Shown: positions 34,251-43,224 of the stretch, in pieces | How positions within the stretch are numbered: the stretch's first letter is position 1 | Layout: each line of letters opens with the position of its first letter | Assembly (NCBI GenBank): GCA_902776365.1 | Contig: CACYPU010000001.1 | Span: forward strand, 372,001-436,000 | Direction: 5' to 3' | Source: an uncultured Bacteroidota bacterium | GTDB lineage: Bacteria > Bacteroidota > Bacteroidia > Bacteroidales > P3 | DNA: 64,000 nucleotides | Made by a program: the position numbers and the translations under genes | The notes under the pieces: model-generated | Database searches by the model: none | What the model saw: only the letters and a program-made list of their open reading frames with translations | Told to the model about the DNA's origin: nothing

Positions 34251-35188
34251 TAAAAACAGGCAGATCGAAATATGGAACAGTACGTGAGTTTTTGGATTGG
34301 GTAAAAGAAATTCGAGAAAAAAACGAGCAAAATCAACTTCTTGACAGAACAAGAATCTTTTACCGAGGACAAAGCAATCACAATTGGCCAATACTGCCAT
34401 ATGTATTCCGGACGGATAAAGGAATATATCGGGAGTACGAACTATACAATCAAGCCCGTTGTCTTGCCTGGGATGTGTTGTCAGATAGTCGTACCCCCAT
34501 GGAAATGCTGGTACGAATGCAGCATTTCGGATTACCAACTAGACTCATTGATGTAACACACAACCCTATTGTTGCCCTCTTCTTTGCATGTGATGGTTCT
34601 CCCCGAAATAATGGATGCATATATTGGGGCTCAAATGAACACCTGTGTAATGACAAGTTCGCAGATGCAATCGCAAGGGAAGTAATAGAATATGATAGGG
34701 GTGATTATTGTTGCAAGGATATCCGAAGATTTTTTCCGGAGACATTCTCCAATATTGAGGAATGGTCAGATTCCGATAAAACCCGACTAGTATTTTGTAT
34801 TAATGGTCTCAGTCGACCATATTACATACTTCCACCTTATAACAATAGTCGGATAAAGGCTCAAAAAGGGGCATTTATTATTCCGCCGTTGTTATGTTCT
34901 TATATGGATGTCGTCCCCACTGAAGATGCATTGTATCATGGGGTTAAACGAAATATCGACTATAAATCATACTCTATACCGATTATGGGAGGCAATAAGT
35001 ATATTTTCCAACCAGAGTTGTATGTCATCCCATCTAAGTTTAAACAGGGTATTCTCGCTGAACTAAGCGAAATGGGCATAGACAGAGCGTCCCTTTTCCC
35101 AGATAATATCGAGGCACTGATGAATCAGATTGCAGGCTCTGTGAGATTAAAAAATATGGATTTCTCATTTGAATCGTTGAACAATTAA
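34247..35188 (+). CDS. FRG-domain protein
   Basis: 313 residues from the ATG at 34247, preceded by GGGGG. The FRG signatures are clear: RIFYRGQSNHNWPILPYVFR (residues 36-55), MQHFGLPTRLIDVTHNP (91-107) and IVALFFAC (108-115). The C-terminal half has no recognised domain. FRG (Phe-Arg-Gly) proteins are widespread, of uncertain biochemistry, and often found in variable or defence-linked loci. The gene is markedly richer in A+T than surrounding core genes, which points to acquisition. It is followed after 11 bases by a secreted protease of similar composition, so the two form a unit. Confidence 0.88.
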   Translation: MIKTGRSKYGTVREFLDWVKEIREKNEQNQLLDRTRIFYRGQSNHNWPILPYVFRTDKGIYREYELYNQARCLAWDVLSDSRTPMEMLVRMQHFGLPTRLIDVTHNPIVALFFACDGSPRNNGCIYWGSNEHLCNDKFADAIAREVIEYDRGDYCCKDIRRFFPETFSNIEEWSDSDKTRLVFCINGLSRPYYILPPYNNSRIKAQKGAFIIPPLLCSYMDVVPTEDALYHGVKRNIDYKSYSIPIMGGNKYIFQPELYVIPSKFKQGILAELSEMGIDRASLFPDNIEALMNQIAGSVRLKNMDFSFESLNN

Positions 35189-35199
35189 AAAATAAGAAA

Positions 35200-36429
35200 A
35201 TGAATTATAAAAGCATTACGTTTAGAATTATAGCATTTGCTGTGCTTTTATGCAGCACATTACAAATCCATGCACAAGCAAAGAGTGAGTCATGGTATCG
35301 TAATTATTTCAGAGAGCATATTGATGAATTAGATCCGATAGAGGGTATTTATTCGGTTTCATGTGCTGGAATAAAAACATTATTAGGAACGGAAACTTCA
35401 AGAGAAACTGAAAAAACTCATTTTTTTATTGCTAAATATAAAGATAATGTTTTTGGTGTCTTTGAAGGAGATGATAGAAGTGTGTATGCTGCCATAAAAA
35501 GAATCGGTGAAACAAACGTATATGAATTTATTAGGCACTATCCTGATGGAGATAATGGTAGTGAAGCGTCTACAGATTTTCATTTAAAGTCTTTGTTTTA
35601 TTTTCAAATTGTCCAACCAGTTCCTTTAAAAGCAGTAAGATATACTCTTGATTATAATGCAGCAAGGCGATATGGATTAACAAGCACATTCGACAATATA
35701 AGAATTACTATGCAATATGAATTTGTTAAAGAATATCCTACGCAATCCATGTATGAAGCAGCTATTACTGCAGCACAAAAGAAACACGAAGAAGAATCGA
35801 AACCTTCAGAATGGTCAGGTACTGGTTGGGTACTCGGAAACGGATATCTGGTAACCAATCACCATGTAACAGATGGGGCAAGAACAATCAATGTGAAAGG
35901 CATTGGTGGAGATATGAATACTGGCTATTCTGCTGAGGTGGTTGCTTCGGACAAGGTGAATGATATTTCCATTCTTAAAATAACCGACAGGCGCTTCGTT
36001 GGATTTGGGGCGCGACAGTATGGCGTGACTACTCGAATGGCTGATGTCGGAGAGGACGTATTTGTGCTAGGGTATCCCCTTACTCAGGCATTGGGTAATG
36101 AAATAAAGCTCACTAACGGTATTATTAGTTCTCGTACGGGTTATCAAGGTGACGTGGCCTGCTATCAGATATCGGCACCTGTGCAACCCGGCAACAGCGG
36201 AGGCCCAATGTTCGACAGCAAAGGGAACATCATTGGCATTGTGGTAGCAGGTGTGCCTGGTGCGGAGAATGTGGGCTATGCAATTAAAACATCCTACCTC
36301 AAAATTCTAATCGAAAGTGCAGGATTGAACATAGCATTCCCTTCCAATAACACAATATCAACCCTCTCACTAGCAGAGAAGGTGAAGCGAGTGAAGAATT
36401 TTGTGTATTATATCGAATGCAGTAAATAG
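35200..36429 (+). CDS. Secreted trypsin-like serine protease
   Basis: 409 residues with a signal peptide (IIAFAVLLCSTLQIHAQ). Residues 30-200 are an unrecognised N-terminal domain; the first half of the gene is AT-rich. Residues 205-380 are a chymotrypsin-fold protease with all three catalytic residues: His222 (LVTNHHVTDGA), Asp255 (DKVNDISILK) and Ser333 (QPGNSGGPMFDS). This is the DegP/HtrA-like 'trypsin-2' type but no PDZ domain follows, only a short tail. It probably works in the periplasm or at the surface. The distance to the FRG gene implies co-transcription. Confidence 0.9.
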   Translation: MNYKSITFRIIAFAVLLCSTLQIHAQAKSESWYRNYFREHIDELDPIEGIYSVSCAGIKTLLGTETSRETEKTHFFIAKYKDNVFGVFEGDDRSVYAAIKRIGETNVYEFIRHYPDGDNGSEASTDFHLKSLFYFQIVQPVPLKAVRYTLDYNAARRYGLTSTFDNIRITMQYEFVKEYPTQSMYEAAITAAQKKHEEESKPSEWSGTGWVLGNGYLVTNHHVTDGARTINVKGIGGDMNTGYSAEVVASDKVNDISILKITDRRFVGFGARQYGVTTRMADVGEDVFVLGYPLTQALGNEIKLTNGIISSRTGYQGDVACYQISAPVQPGNSGGPMFDSKGNIIGIVVAGVPGAENVGYAIKTSYLKILIESAGLNIAFPSNNTISTLSLAEKVKRVKNFVYYIECSK

Positions 36430-36715
36430 GTCCTCCTGTTTGTCTTTTTTTGTCCTTTTTAGACTCTAATGAAACTCTCATGTAAGTCTCACTTGGGTCT
36501 CACCTACCAATTTGCCGACAAAAACATATCGCCTCCCATCGGTAGGCACGCCGAGGGTAAAAAAAAGGCCGTCTACTAGGCATCAAATTAGTGTCTTGTG
36601 CATTTGTTGTTCGCTTGTTGTTCGCTTTTAAAGCGAACAACAAATGATTTTTCAAGGGTTCGAGGCCCTTAAAGGCAGAATGTTCGCTCAGTGTTGATAA
36701 AAAAGCAGATTTCTT
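36430..36715. other. Spacer upstream of the gyrA promoter
   Basis: No gene seen. It contains GTCTCAC words at 36486-36506, the long hairpin at 36601-36646 and a few short AT-rich stretches. The text TTTTGTCC and AATTTGCCGACAAAAA resemble words near other genes here but form no clear element. Confidence 0.5.
36601..36646. terminator. Hairpin between the protease and gyrA
   Basis: CATTTGTTGTTCGC and GCGAACAACAAATG are a perfect 14-bp inverted repeat; an internal copy of GTTGTTCGC allows a slipped alternative fold. ATTTTTC follows. Confidence 0.65.
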
Positions 36716-36746
36716 TTTGGTATGTCGAAAAAAAATTGTATCTTTG
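36716..36746 (+). promoter_or_regulatory. gyrA promoter
   Basis: TTTG at 36716-36719, 19 bases, TATCTTTG at 36739-36746; the start codon is 73 bases further. Confidence 0.85.
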
Positions 36747-36819
36747 TTTTTTAGTGCAAGGGTGAGGTGTGGATATAATAATTTAGTATACAATAATATA
36801 ATATAATAACGAACTACTG

Positions 36820-39369
36820 ATGACTACCGAAAACGAGAGAATCAAGAGGGTTGATATAGAGCAGACGATGAAGACTGCTTATATCGACTATGCTATGTCG
36901 GTGATTGTGGCTAGGGCGCTGCCCGATGTGCGCGACGGCTTCAAGCCTGTGCACCGCCGCATTCTGTACTCGATGAACGAGAACGGTATCCTTTACAACA
37001 CTCCTACGAAGAAGAGCGCACGTATCGTGGGCGACGTGATGGGTAAGTACCACCCCCACGGCGACTCGAGCATCTACGGCGCCCTGGTGCGTCTGGCTCA
37101 GGACTGGTCGATGCGCTACACGCTGGTGGACGGCCAGGGTAACTTTGGCTCCATCGACGGCGACTCGCCGGCAGCCATGCGTTATACCGAGGCGCGCCTG
37201 AAGCAGATAAGCAACGAGCTGGTGGCCGATATCGACAAGAATACCGTCGACATGGTGCCCACCTACGACAACGAGGGCGAGGAGCCCAGTGTGCTGCCCG
37301 CCAAGCTGCCCAACCTGCTTATCAACGGCTCCAACGGCATCGCCGTCGGTATGGCCACCAACATGCCCACCCACAACCTCCGCGAGGTGCTGGAGGGCTG
37401 CATGGCCTTCATCGACAACCGCGATATCACCATCGAGGAGCTGATGCAGTATGTGAAGGCTCCCGACTTCCCGCTAGGTGGCATTATCTATGGCTACAAC
37501 GGCGTGCGCGAGGCCTACACCACGGGTCGCGGCAGCATCATCATCCGTGCCATCACCGAGATTGAGGAGGATGCCAAGGGCCGCAATATGATTGTGGCGT
37601 CGACCATCCCCTACGGCGTGAACAAGGCCGAGATGATCAAGAAGACCGCCGACTTGGTGAAGGCCGGCAAGATCGAGGGTATCACCGATATCCGCGACGA
37701 GAGCGACAAGGACGGCATCCGTGTGGTGTACATGCTGCGTCACGATGTGGTCCCCAACGTGATTCTGAACAAGCTGTTCCAGCTCACCGAGCTGCAGAGC
37801 AGCTTCCCCGTGAATAATATCGCCCTGGTGCATGGACGTCCGCAGCTGCTGAACCTGAAGCAGCTCATCCAGTACTTCGTGGAGCACCGCGAGGAGGTGG
37901 TGACGCGCCGCACGCAGTTCGAGATGGACGAGGCCATGCGCCGCGCCCACATCCTCGAAGGTCTGCTCCGCGCCATCGACATCATTGACGAAATTGTGGC
38001 CCTCATCCGTGCCAGCAAGACGCCCGACGAGGCACGTCAGGGACTCATGGACCAGTACCAGTTCAGCGACCTGCAGGCCCGCGCCATCGTCGACATGCGT
38101 CTGGCTCAGCTCACCGGCTTGCAGCACCAGAAACTCCAGGACGAGTACGACGAGAAGATGCGATTCATCGAGCGCTGCAAGGAGATTCTCGGCAACCACG
38201 ACGTGCTGATGCAGGTCATCAAGGGCGAGCTCAACGAGCTGAAGGAGAAATACGGTGACGACCGTCGCACCATCATCAAATACGATGCCGCCAACTTCCG
38301 CATCGAGGACACCATCCCCGACGAGCAAGTGGTCATCACCATCAGCCACATGGGCTATATCAAGCGCACCCCGCTCACCGAATATCGCGCCCAGAGTCGC
38401 GGCGGCGTGGGCTCGAAGGGCAGCGCCGTGAGGAGTGAGGACTTCGTGGAGCACATCTTCACCTGCACGAATCACAACTACCTGCTCTTCTTCACCGAGA
38501 AGGGCCGCTGCTACTGGATGCGCGCCTTCGAGGTGCCCGAGGGCGAGAAGAACACCAAGGGCCGTCCCATCCTCAACTGCATCAATATTGAGCCGGGCGA
38601 CAAGGTGAAGGCCTACGTCAACGTGGAGAGCCTGAGCGACAGCGAGTATGTAGGCAACCACTACATCGTGATGTGCACCAAGAACGGCATCGTGAAGAAG
38701 ACCCCGCTGGAGGCCTACTCGCGTCCGAGGACCAACGGTATCATCGCCGTGGGCATCCGCGAGGGCGACGAGCTGCTCACCGCCTGCCTCACCGACGGCG
38801 AGAGCTACATGCTCATTGCCTCGAAGAAGGGTAAGGTGATGATATGCCCCGAGAAGGAGTTCCGCTCGATGGGCCGTGGCGCCAGCGGCGTGAAGGGCAT
38901 GGAGCTCGACGGCGACGACGATGCCGCCATCGAGATGCTCTGCCTGCCCAGCGAAGAGGAGAACCTGCTGGTGGTCACCGAGCACGGCTACGGCAAGCGC
39001 TCGAGCCTGAAGGACTACCGCGCCACCGTACACCGCGGCGGCAAGGGCGTGAAGGCCATGCAAATTACCGAGAAGACGGGTCCGCTGGTGGCTGTCACCA
39101 ATGTCACCGAGGATCACGACCTGATGATTATCACGCGCAGCGGCATCACCATCCGCATGAAGGTGGCCGACCTCCGCGTCCTCGGCCGTGCTACGCAGGG
39201 TGTGAAACTCATCGACCTTCGCGGTAAGAACTTCATCGCCTCCATCACTAAGGTGCCGACAGAAAACGAGGAAGAAACTCCGGAGACTCCGGAGAACCTT
39301 GAAGTACCGGAAAGTGCGGAAAATTTTACTCCCGAGAGCAATAATTCCGAAGGAAACGATACAAAATAG
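36820..39369 (+). CDS. gyrA: DNA gyrase subunit A
   Basis: 849 residues. The catalytic tyrosine is Tyr122 in [10 protein letters not shown]; the quinolone region [21 protein letters not shown] has Ser83 and Gly87 (E. coli numbering coincides). The C-terminal pinwheel has repeated blades and a GyrA-box-like [10 protein letters not shown] near residue 737. The final 40 residues are acidic ([16 protein letters not shown]) and encoded by an ACTCCGGAG repeat. With GyrB it introduces negative supercoils. Has its own promoter and is the likely leader of a TPR-protein gene 58 bases downstream. Confidence 0.97.
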   Translation: MTTENERIKRVDIEQTMKTAYIDYAMSVIVARALPDVRDGFKPVHRRILYSMNENGILYNTPTKKSARIVGDVMGKYHPHGDSSIYGALVRLAQDWSMRYTLVDGQGNFGSIDGDSPAAMRYTEARLKQISNELVADIDKNTVDMVPTYDNEGEEPSVLPAKLPNLLINGSNGIAVGMATNMPTHNLREVLEGCMAFIDNRDITIEELMQYVKAPDFPLGGIIYGYNGVREAYTTGRGSIIIRAITEIEEDAKGRNMIVASTIPYGVNKAEMIKKTADLVKAGKIEGITDIRDESDKDGIRVVYMLRHDVVPNVILNKLFQLTELQSSFPVNNIALVHGRPQLLNLKQLIQYFVEHREEVVTRRTQFEMDEAMRRAHILEGLLRAIDIIDEIVALIRASKTPDEARQGLMDQYQFSDLQARAIVDMRLAQLTGLQHQKLQDEYDEKMRFIERCKEILGNHDVLMQVIKGELNELKEKYGDDRRTIIKYDAANFRIEDTIPDEQVVITISHMGYIKRTPLTEYRAQSRGGVGSKGSAVRSEDFVEHIFTCTNHNYLLFFTEKGRCYWMRAFEVPEGEKNTKGRPILNCINIEPGDKVKAYVNVESLSDSEYVGNHYIVMCTKNGIVKKTPLEAYSRPRTNGIIAVGIREGDELLTACLTDGESYMLIASKKGKVMICPEKEFRSMGRGASGVKGMELDGDDDAAIEMLCLPSEEENLLVVTEHGYGKRSSLKDYRATVHRGGKGVKAMQITEKTGPLVAVTNVTEDHDLMIITRSGITIRMKVADLRVLGRATQGVKLIDLRGKNFIASITKVPTENEEETPETPENLEVPESAENFTPESNNSEGNDTK

Positions 39370-39427
39370 GTGAAAGGTGAAAAAAATATGAATTAAAAAA
39401 CCAAAGAACAATAAACAATAAAACAAG

Positions 39428-40663
39428 ATGAAAATGAAAAAGCTTGTCATGACCGCCACCTTCGTGGCTTTTGCACTGGCCGTCGGCGCACAGTCGCTGA
39501 ATGTGTCGAGCGCTTTCCAGGACATGAGAAAGAACTATCTGAACAAGGCCAAGGCCGAGATCGACGCCGCCTGTCTCCACGAGAGCACGAAGGACGAGGC
39601 CAAGACCTGGTGCTACAAGGCTCTGATTTATGCCCGCATCGGTGGCGACGCTCAGAGCAAGAAGCCTAAATATCCCAACCTGGCTCCCGATTGGGCCGAG
39701 CAGGCCTACACCGCCGCCCTCGAATGCCAGCGTCTGGACACCAAGAAAGAGTTTGCCGACCAGGTGAATGAGGTGTTCAGCTTTGTGGCCAACGAGTATT
39801 ACAACCAGGCTCGCGCCGCCTACGATGCCAAGGATTATGCCAAAGCCATCGAGCTCGCCGATAAGTCTATCACTGGCTTCAACAACTCGGGCAAGAGCCA
39901 GTATGCCCAGGATGCCATGTTCATTGCAGGTGTGAGTGCTGTAGCTACGCAGGACACCGTCAACACCCTCAAGTACTTCAACCAGATGGTGAACAAGAAA
40001 ACCAACAACAACTATGTCTATAACACCCTCTTCAGAATCTACAGGTCGCAGGGCGACAAGTCCAACGCCATGAAACTGGCCAACAGATATGTGAAGAACT
40101 GCAAGAACGACTACCGCTCCTATCTGATGCTCGCCGAGGGCTACCTGCTGGACGACAATGTGGAGAAGAGCAAGGAGCAGATCAACACCGTGCTGGAAAT
40201 GACCAAGGATTCGGTGAACCTCTACCCGCTGGTGCTGGTTCTGTCGGGTGACCTGCTGGCCAACAGCGGTGACTATGACGGCGCCATCGCCAAGTACAAC
40301 GAGAGCCTCACGCTGAAACCCAACCAGTTTGAAGCCAACTTCGGCCTCGGCGGCATGTACTTCAACCGCGCTGCCGACAAGACCAACGCTGCCAACCAGA
40401 TTGACCCCTTTGACGAGGAGAAGGCCGGTCTCTATGACAAGCTGAACGAAGAGGCAAAGGCTCTGTATGGTCAGTCGATTGCCAACCTGGAGAAGGCCAT
40501 CGCCTATATCGACGGCTTGACCGACGAGAACCAGAAAGCCGCCATGCGTGTGAACCTTTACAACGCACTGACCGCTCTCGAGACCTCCTATACCAAGGTG
40601 GACATGCTGAACGAGGCACAGGCCATCAAGGTCCGCAAGGAAGCGATGCTCAAGCAGCAATAA
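39428..40663 (+). CDS. Periplasmic TPR protein
   Basis: 411 residues; signal peptide MKMKKLVMTATFVAFALAVGAQ, then tetratricopeptide helices from about residue 25 to the end (WCYKALIYARIGG, ARAAYDAKDYAKAIELADKSI, ALYGQSIANLEKAIAYIDGL, YPLVLVLSGDLLANSGDYDGAIAKYNESL). Likely an exported scaffold for protein interactions; partners unknown. An ATG two codons downstream is equally possible as start. Confidence 0.8.
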   Translation: MKMKKLVMTATFVAFALAVGAQSLNVSSAFQDMRKNYLNKAKAEIDAACLHESTKDEAKTWCYKALIYARIGGDAQSKKPKYPNLAPDWAEQAYTAALECQRLDTKKEFADQVNEVFSFVANEYYNQARAAYDAKDYAKAIELADKSITGFNNSGKSQYAQDAMFIAGVSAVATQDTVNTLKYFNQMVNKKTNNNYVYNTLFRIYRSQGDKSNAMKLANRYVKNCKNDYRSYLMLAEGYLLDDNVEKSKEQINTVLEMTKDSVNLYPLVLVLSGDLLANSGDYDGAIAKYNESLTLKPNQFEANFGLGGMYFNRAADKTNAANQIDPFDEEKAGLYDKLNEEAKALYGQSIANLEKAIAYIDGLTDENQKAAMRVNLYNALTALETSYTKVDMLNEAQAIKVRKEAMLKQQ

Positions 40664-40669
40664 AGAATG

Positions 40670-40693
40670 CACTAATGCGTTAATGCATTAGTG
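40670..40693 (+). terminator. Hairpin after the TPR gene
   Basis: CACTAATGC, GTTAAT loop, GCATTAGTG; a 9-bp stem without a U-run. AATGCGTTAATGCATTA words match tract units used inside the DHH gene. Confidence 0.45.
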
Positions 40694-40721
40694 ATATTTG
40701 TCCACGGACACAATAAAAAAG

Positions 40722-40760
40722 GCGTTTCGTTGTTATTAAGGCAATGAAACGCTTTTTTTT
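40722..40760 (+). terminator. Intrinsic terminator overlapping the start of the TonB receptor gene
   Basis: GCGTTTC (40722-40728) pairs with GAAACGC (40746-40752) and is followed by eight Ts (40753-40760). The 3' arm and T-run are codons 1-6 of the receptor gene (ATG at 40744). Confidence 0.7.
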
Positions 40761-43224
40761 CTATATATTGCTCGTATTCGTTGCTCAGTGGTCGGTGGTC
40801 AGTGCGCAGGGTGTGGTGGAAGGTGTGGTGACCGATGCCAAGAGCGGCCAGCCGCTGGAGTATGTCAACGTCGGCGTGCCAGGCAACAGTTCGGGAGCGG
40901 TCACCAATTCGAAAGGTTTCTACCGCTTGGAGCTCAAGAGTAGTGACAGCGTGACGGTGCGTTTCTCATTCACCGGCTACGAAGCGGCGCATAAGCGAGT
41001 GCTGCCGCAGCGTGGACGTACCGAACTCAACATACAACTCAAACCCATGGCCACGCAGCTGGACGCTGTGGAGGTGAGCGATGAACAGACGCGTCAGAGC
41101 ACCTTCACGCGCATCGATGCCGAGCGGCTCGACCAGACCGTAGGTCCCACAGGTGGCGTGGAGGGCGTCATCAAGATGCTGCCCGACGTGCAGTCGAACA
41201 ACGAGCTTTCGAGCCAGTATTCGGTGCGAGGAGGTTCTTTCGACGAGAACCTCGTATACATCAACGGAGTGGAGATTTTCCGACCGATGCTGATTCGCAG
41301 TGGCCAGCAGGAGGGCATGAGCATCATCAACCCCGACCTGGTGGACAATATCCTTTTCTCGCCCGGAGGCTTCGACGTGGCCTATGGCGACAAACTCTCT
41401 TCCGTCCTCGACATTACCTACCGCAATACCGCTCCGCTGACAGATTCGTGTTCCATCAAGGGCAAGGTCAGCGCCAGCCTGCTGGGTGGCTCGGCCACCG
41501 TGCAGGGCAGGGTGGGGGAGCGCTGGAGTTATGCCGTAGGATTGCGTCGCCACAGCAACCAGTATGTTCTCGGCAGCATGGACACCAAGGGCAGTTACAC
41601 CACTTCCTATACCGATATCCAGGCGTTGCTGGGATATAAGGTGAGCGACAAGCTGGACCTTGGCCTGCTGGCCGTAGCCACCCGCAATGTCTATGGTCTT
41701 GTACCCGAAAGCCAGACGACGGCCTTTGGCAGCGCCCTGCAGCCAGGTATGGAGATTGACATCTACTTCGACGGCCAGGAACAGGACCGCTACAATACGT
41801 TGCTCGGTGCCTTCACGGCCGACTGGCGTCCCAACGAGGAATGGCATGTGCAGGGCAACCTGTCGGTGCAGCATATCAACGAGAGCGAGCGATACGATGT
41901 GCAGAGCCAATACTGGCTTTACCAGATAGCTACGGGCGAGTCCACCGACGATACCACACGTTTCGACCGCGGCGTGGGCACCTTCCTCGAGCATGCACGC
42001 AACCGTCTCACCACCGATATCGTCAGCCTCGACATCAAGGCCAACCGCTATGCCAAGCTGGGCAGCTGGGACATGGGGTTGAAGGTGCAGCTGGAGAAAA
42101 TTGACGACCACCTGAGGGAATGGAAGTGGGTCGATTCCTCGGGATTCTCCATACCCTCCGTCATCCTGCCTTTCGGCGACAGCACCAATCTGCCGGTGAA
42201 CCCAGTATTGCAGCAGTATGCCCACTCGAACAGCTCGATGCAGACCTGGCGTATGGCAGGCTTTCTGCAGCGTGAGTTGAACTTCCACACCCGCCGTGGC
42301 GACGACATCAAGGTGCTGCTGGGTGTGCGTGGACAGCTTTACGCCAGCCACATGGAGAGCAACGGTGTGGTCGATGACTTCGGCCCGCGGTGGACGGTGA
42401 GCCCTCGCGCGAGCATCAACTACATGCCTGCTGGGCAGAGCGACCTGCTGTTCCGTCTGGCGGCAGGCATGTATAGCCAGGCTCCCTTCTACCGTGAATA
42501 CCGCCGCGACGACGGCCAGCTGGTGCCCGGTGTGAAACCCCAGAATTCATGGCAGGTGACGGCCACCACCGACTACCGTTTCCGCTTGTGGGACAAGCCT
42601 TTCACACTCACCGCCGACCTCTACTACAAATATCTCACCAACTTGATTCCCTATGAGGTAGACAACTTGCGTCTGCGCTACAAGCCCGACGAAACGGCGG
42701 TGGGATATGCCGTGGGCTTGAGTGTAAGACTCAACGCCGAGCTCATCAAAGGTCTCGAGTCGTGGGCCAGCCTCTCCATCATGAAGACCCAGGAGGACAT
42801 CGAAGGCGACGCTTACGGATGGCTCGACCGACCCACCGACCAGCGCATCTCCTTCAAGGTGTTCCTGCAGGACAACGTGCCCGACATGCCGTGGTGGAGG
42901 ATGAGCCTCAACTTGGTCTATGCCACAGGTATGCCTATCATGACGCCCTTCGGAAACAACGGAGGCGACTACCTACGTCTGCCCGCCTACTACCGTATCG
43001 ACTGGGGCAACACCATCCGTCTCTCGCAGTTCGAGGGCCTGAAACACAAGAAAATCTTCCGCATAGTGGAGGATATCCAGATAGGCATCGAGGTGTTCAA
43101 CCTCTTCAATTTCCGCAATGTTGTCTCCTACCTTTGGGTGGCCGACATCGACAACATCCCGCGCCGTGTACCCAACTACCTCACCGCTCGCCAGTTGAAC
43201 CTTAAAATAACAGTCCTCTTCTAA
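40744..43224 (+). CDS. TonB-dependent outer-membrane receptor with carboxypeptidase-regulatory-like domain
   Basis: 826 residues. Signal peptide FFFYILLVFVAQWSVVSAQ; a CarboxypepD-reg-like domain at about 23-110 (GVVEGVVTDAKSGQPLEYVNVGV); a plug domain (GGVEGVIKMLPDVQSNNELSSQ, YSVRGGSFDENLVYINGVEIF, GGFDVAYGDKLSSVLDITY); then a 22-strand type barrel ending in LKITVLF. There is no SusD partner, so it is not a SusC/D pair; cargo unknown (metal, heme, cofactor or peptide are possible). The stop overlaps the start of the M16 gene by one base (TAATG), so the two are translationally linked. Confidence 0.93.
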   Translation: MKRFFFYILLVFVAQWSVVSAQGVVEGVVTDAKSGQPLEYVNVGVPGNSSGAVTNSKGFYRLELKSSDSVTVRFSFTGYEAAHKRVLPQRGRTELNIQLKPMATQLDAVEVSDEQTRQSTFTRIDAERLDQTVGPTGGVEGVIKMLPDVQSNNELSSQYSVRGGSFDENLVYINGVEIFRPMLIRSGQQEGMSIINPDLVDNILFSPGGFDVAYGDKLSSVLDITYRNTAPLTDSCSIKGKVSASLLGGSATVQGRVGERWSYAVGLRRHSNQYVLGSMDTKGSYTTSYTDIQALLGYKVSDKLDLGLLAVATRNVYGLVPESQTTAFGSALQPGMEIDIYFDGQEQDRYNTLLGAFTADWRPNEEWHVQGNLSVQHINESERYDVQSQYWLYQIATGESTDDTTRFDRGVGTFLEHARNRLTTDIVSLDIKANRYAKLGSWDMGLKVQLEKIDDHLREWKWVDSSGFSIPSVILPFGDSTNLPVNPVLQQYAHSNSSMQTWRMAGFLQRELNFHTRRGDDIKVLLGVRGQLYASHMESNGVVDDFGPRWTVSPRASINYMPAGQSDLLFRLAAGMYSQAPFYREYRRDDGQLVPGVKPQNSWQVTATTDYRFRLWDKPFTLTADLYYKYLTNLIPYEVDNLRLRYKPDETAVGYAVGLSVRLNAELIKGLESWASLSIMKTQEDIEGDAYGWLDRPTDQRISFKVFLQDNVPDMPWWRMSLNLVYATGMPIMTPFGNNGGDYLRLPAYYRIDWGNTIRLSQFEGLKHKKIFRIVEDIQIGIEVFNLFNFRNVVSYLWVADIDNIPRRVPNYLTARQLNLKITVLF

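Noticed and set aside
37474-39525. A 683-residue open frame antisense to gyrA
   Set aside because: gyrA on the plus strand is certain. High GC at third positions leaves the complementary frame open; the peptide is compositionally odd and has no motif.
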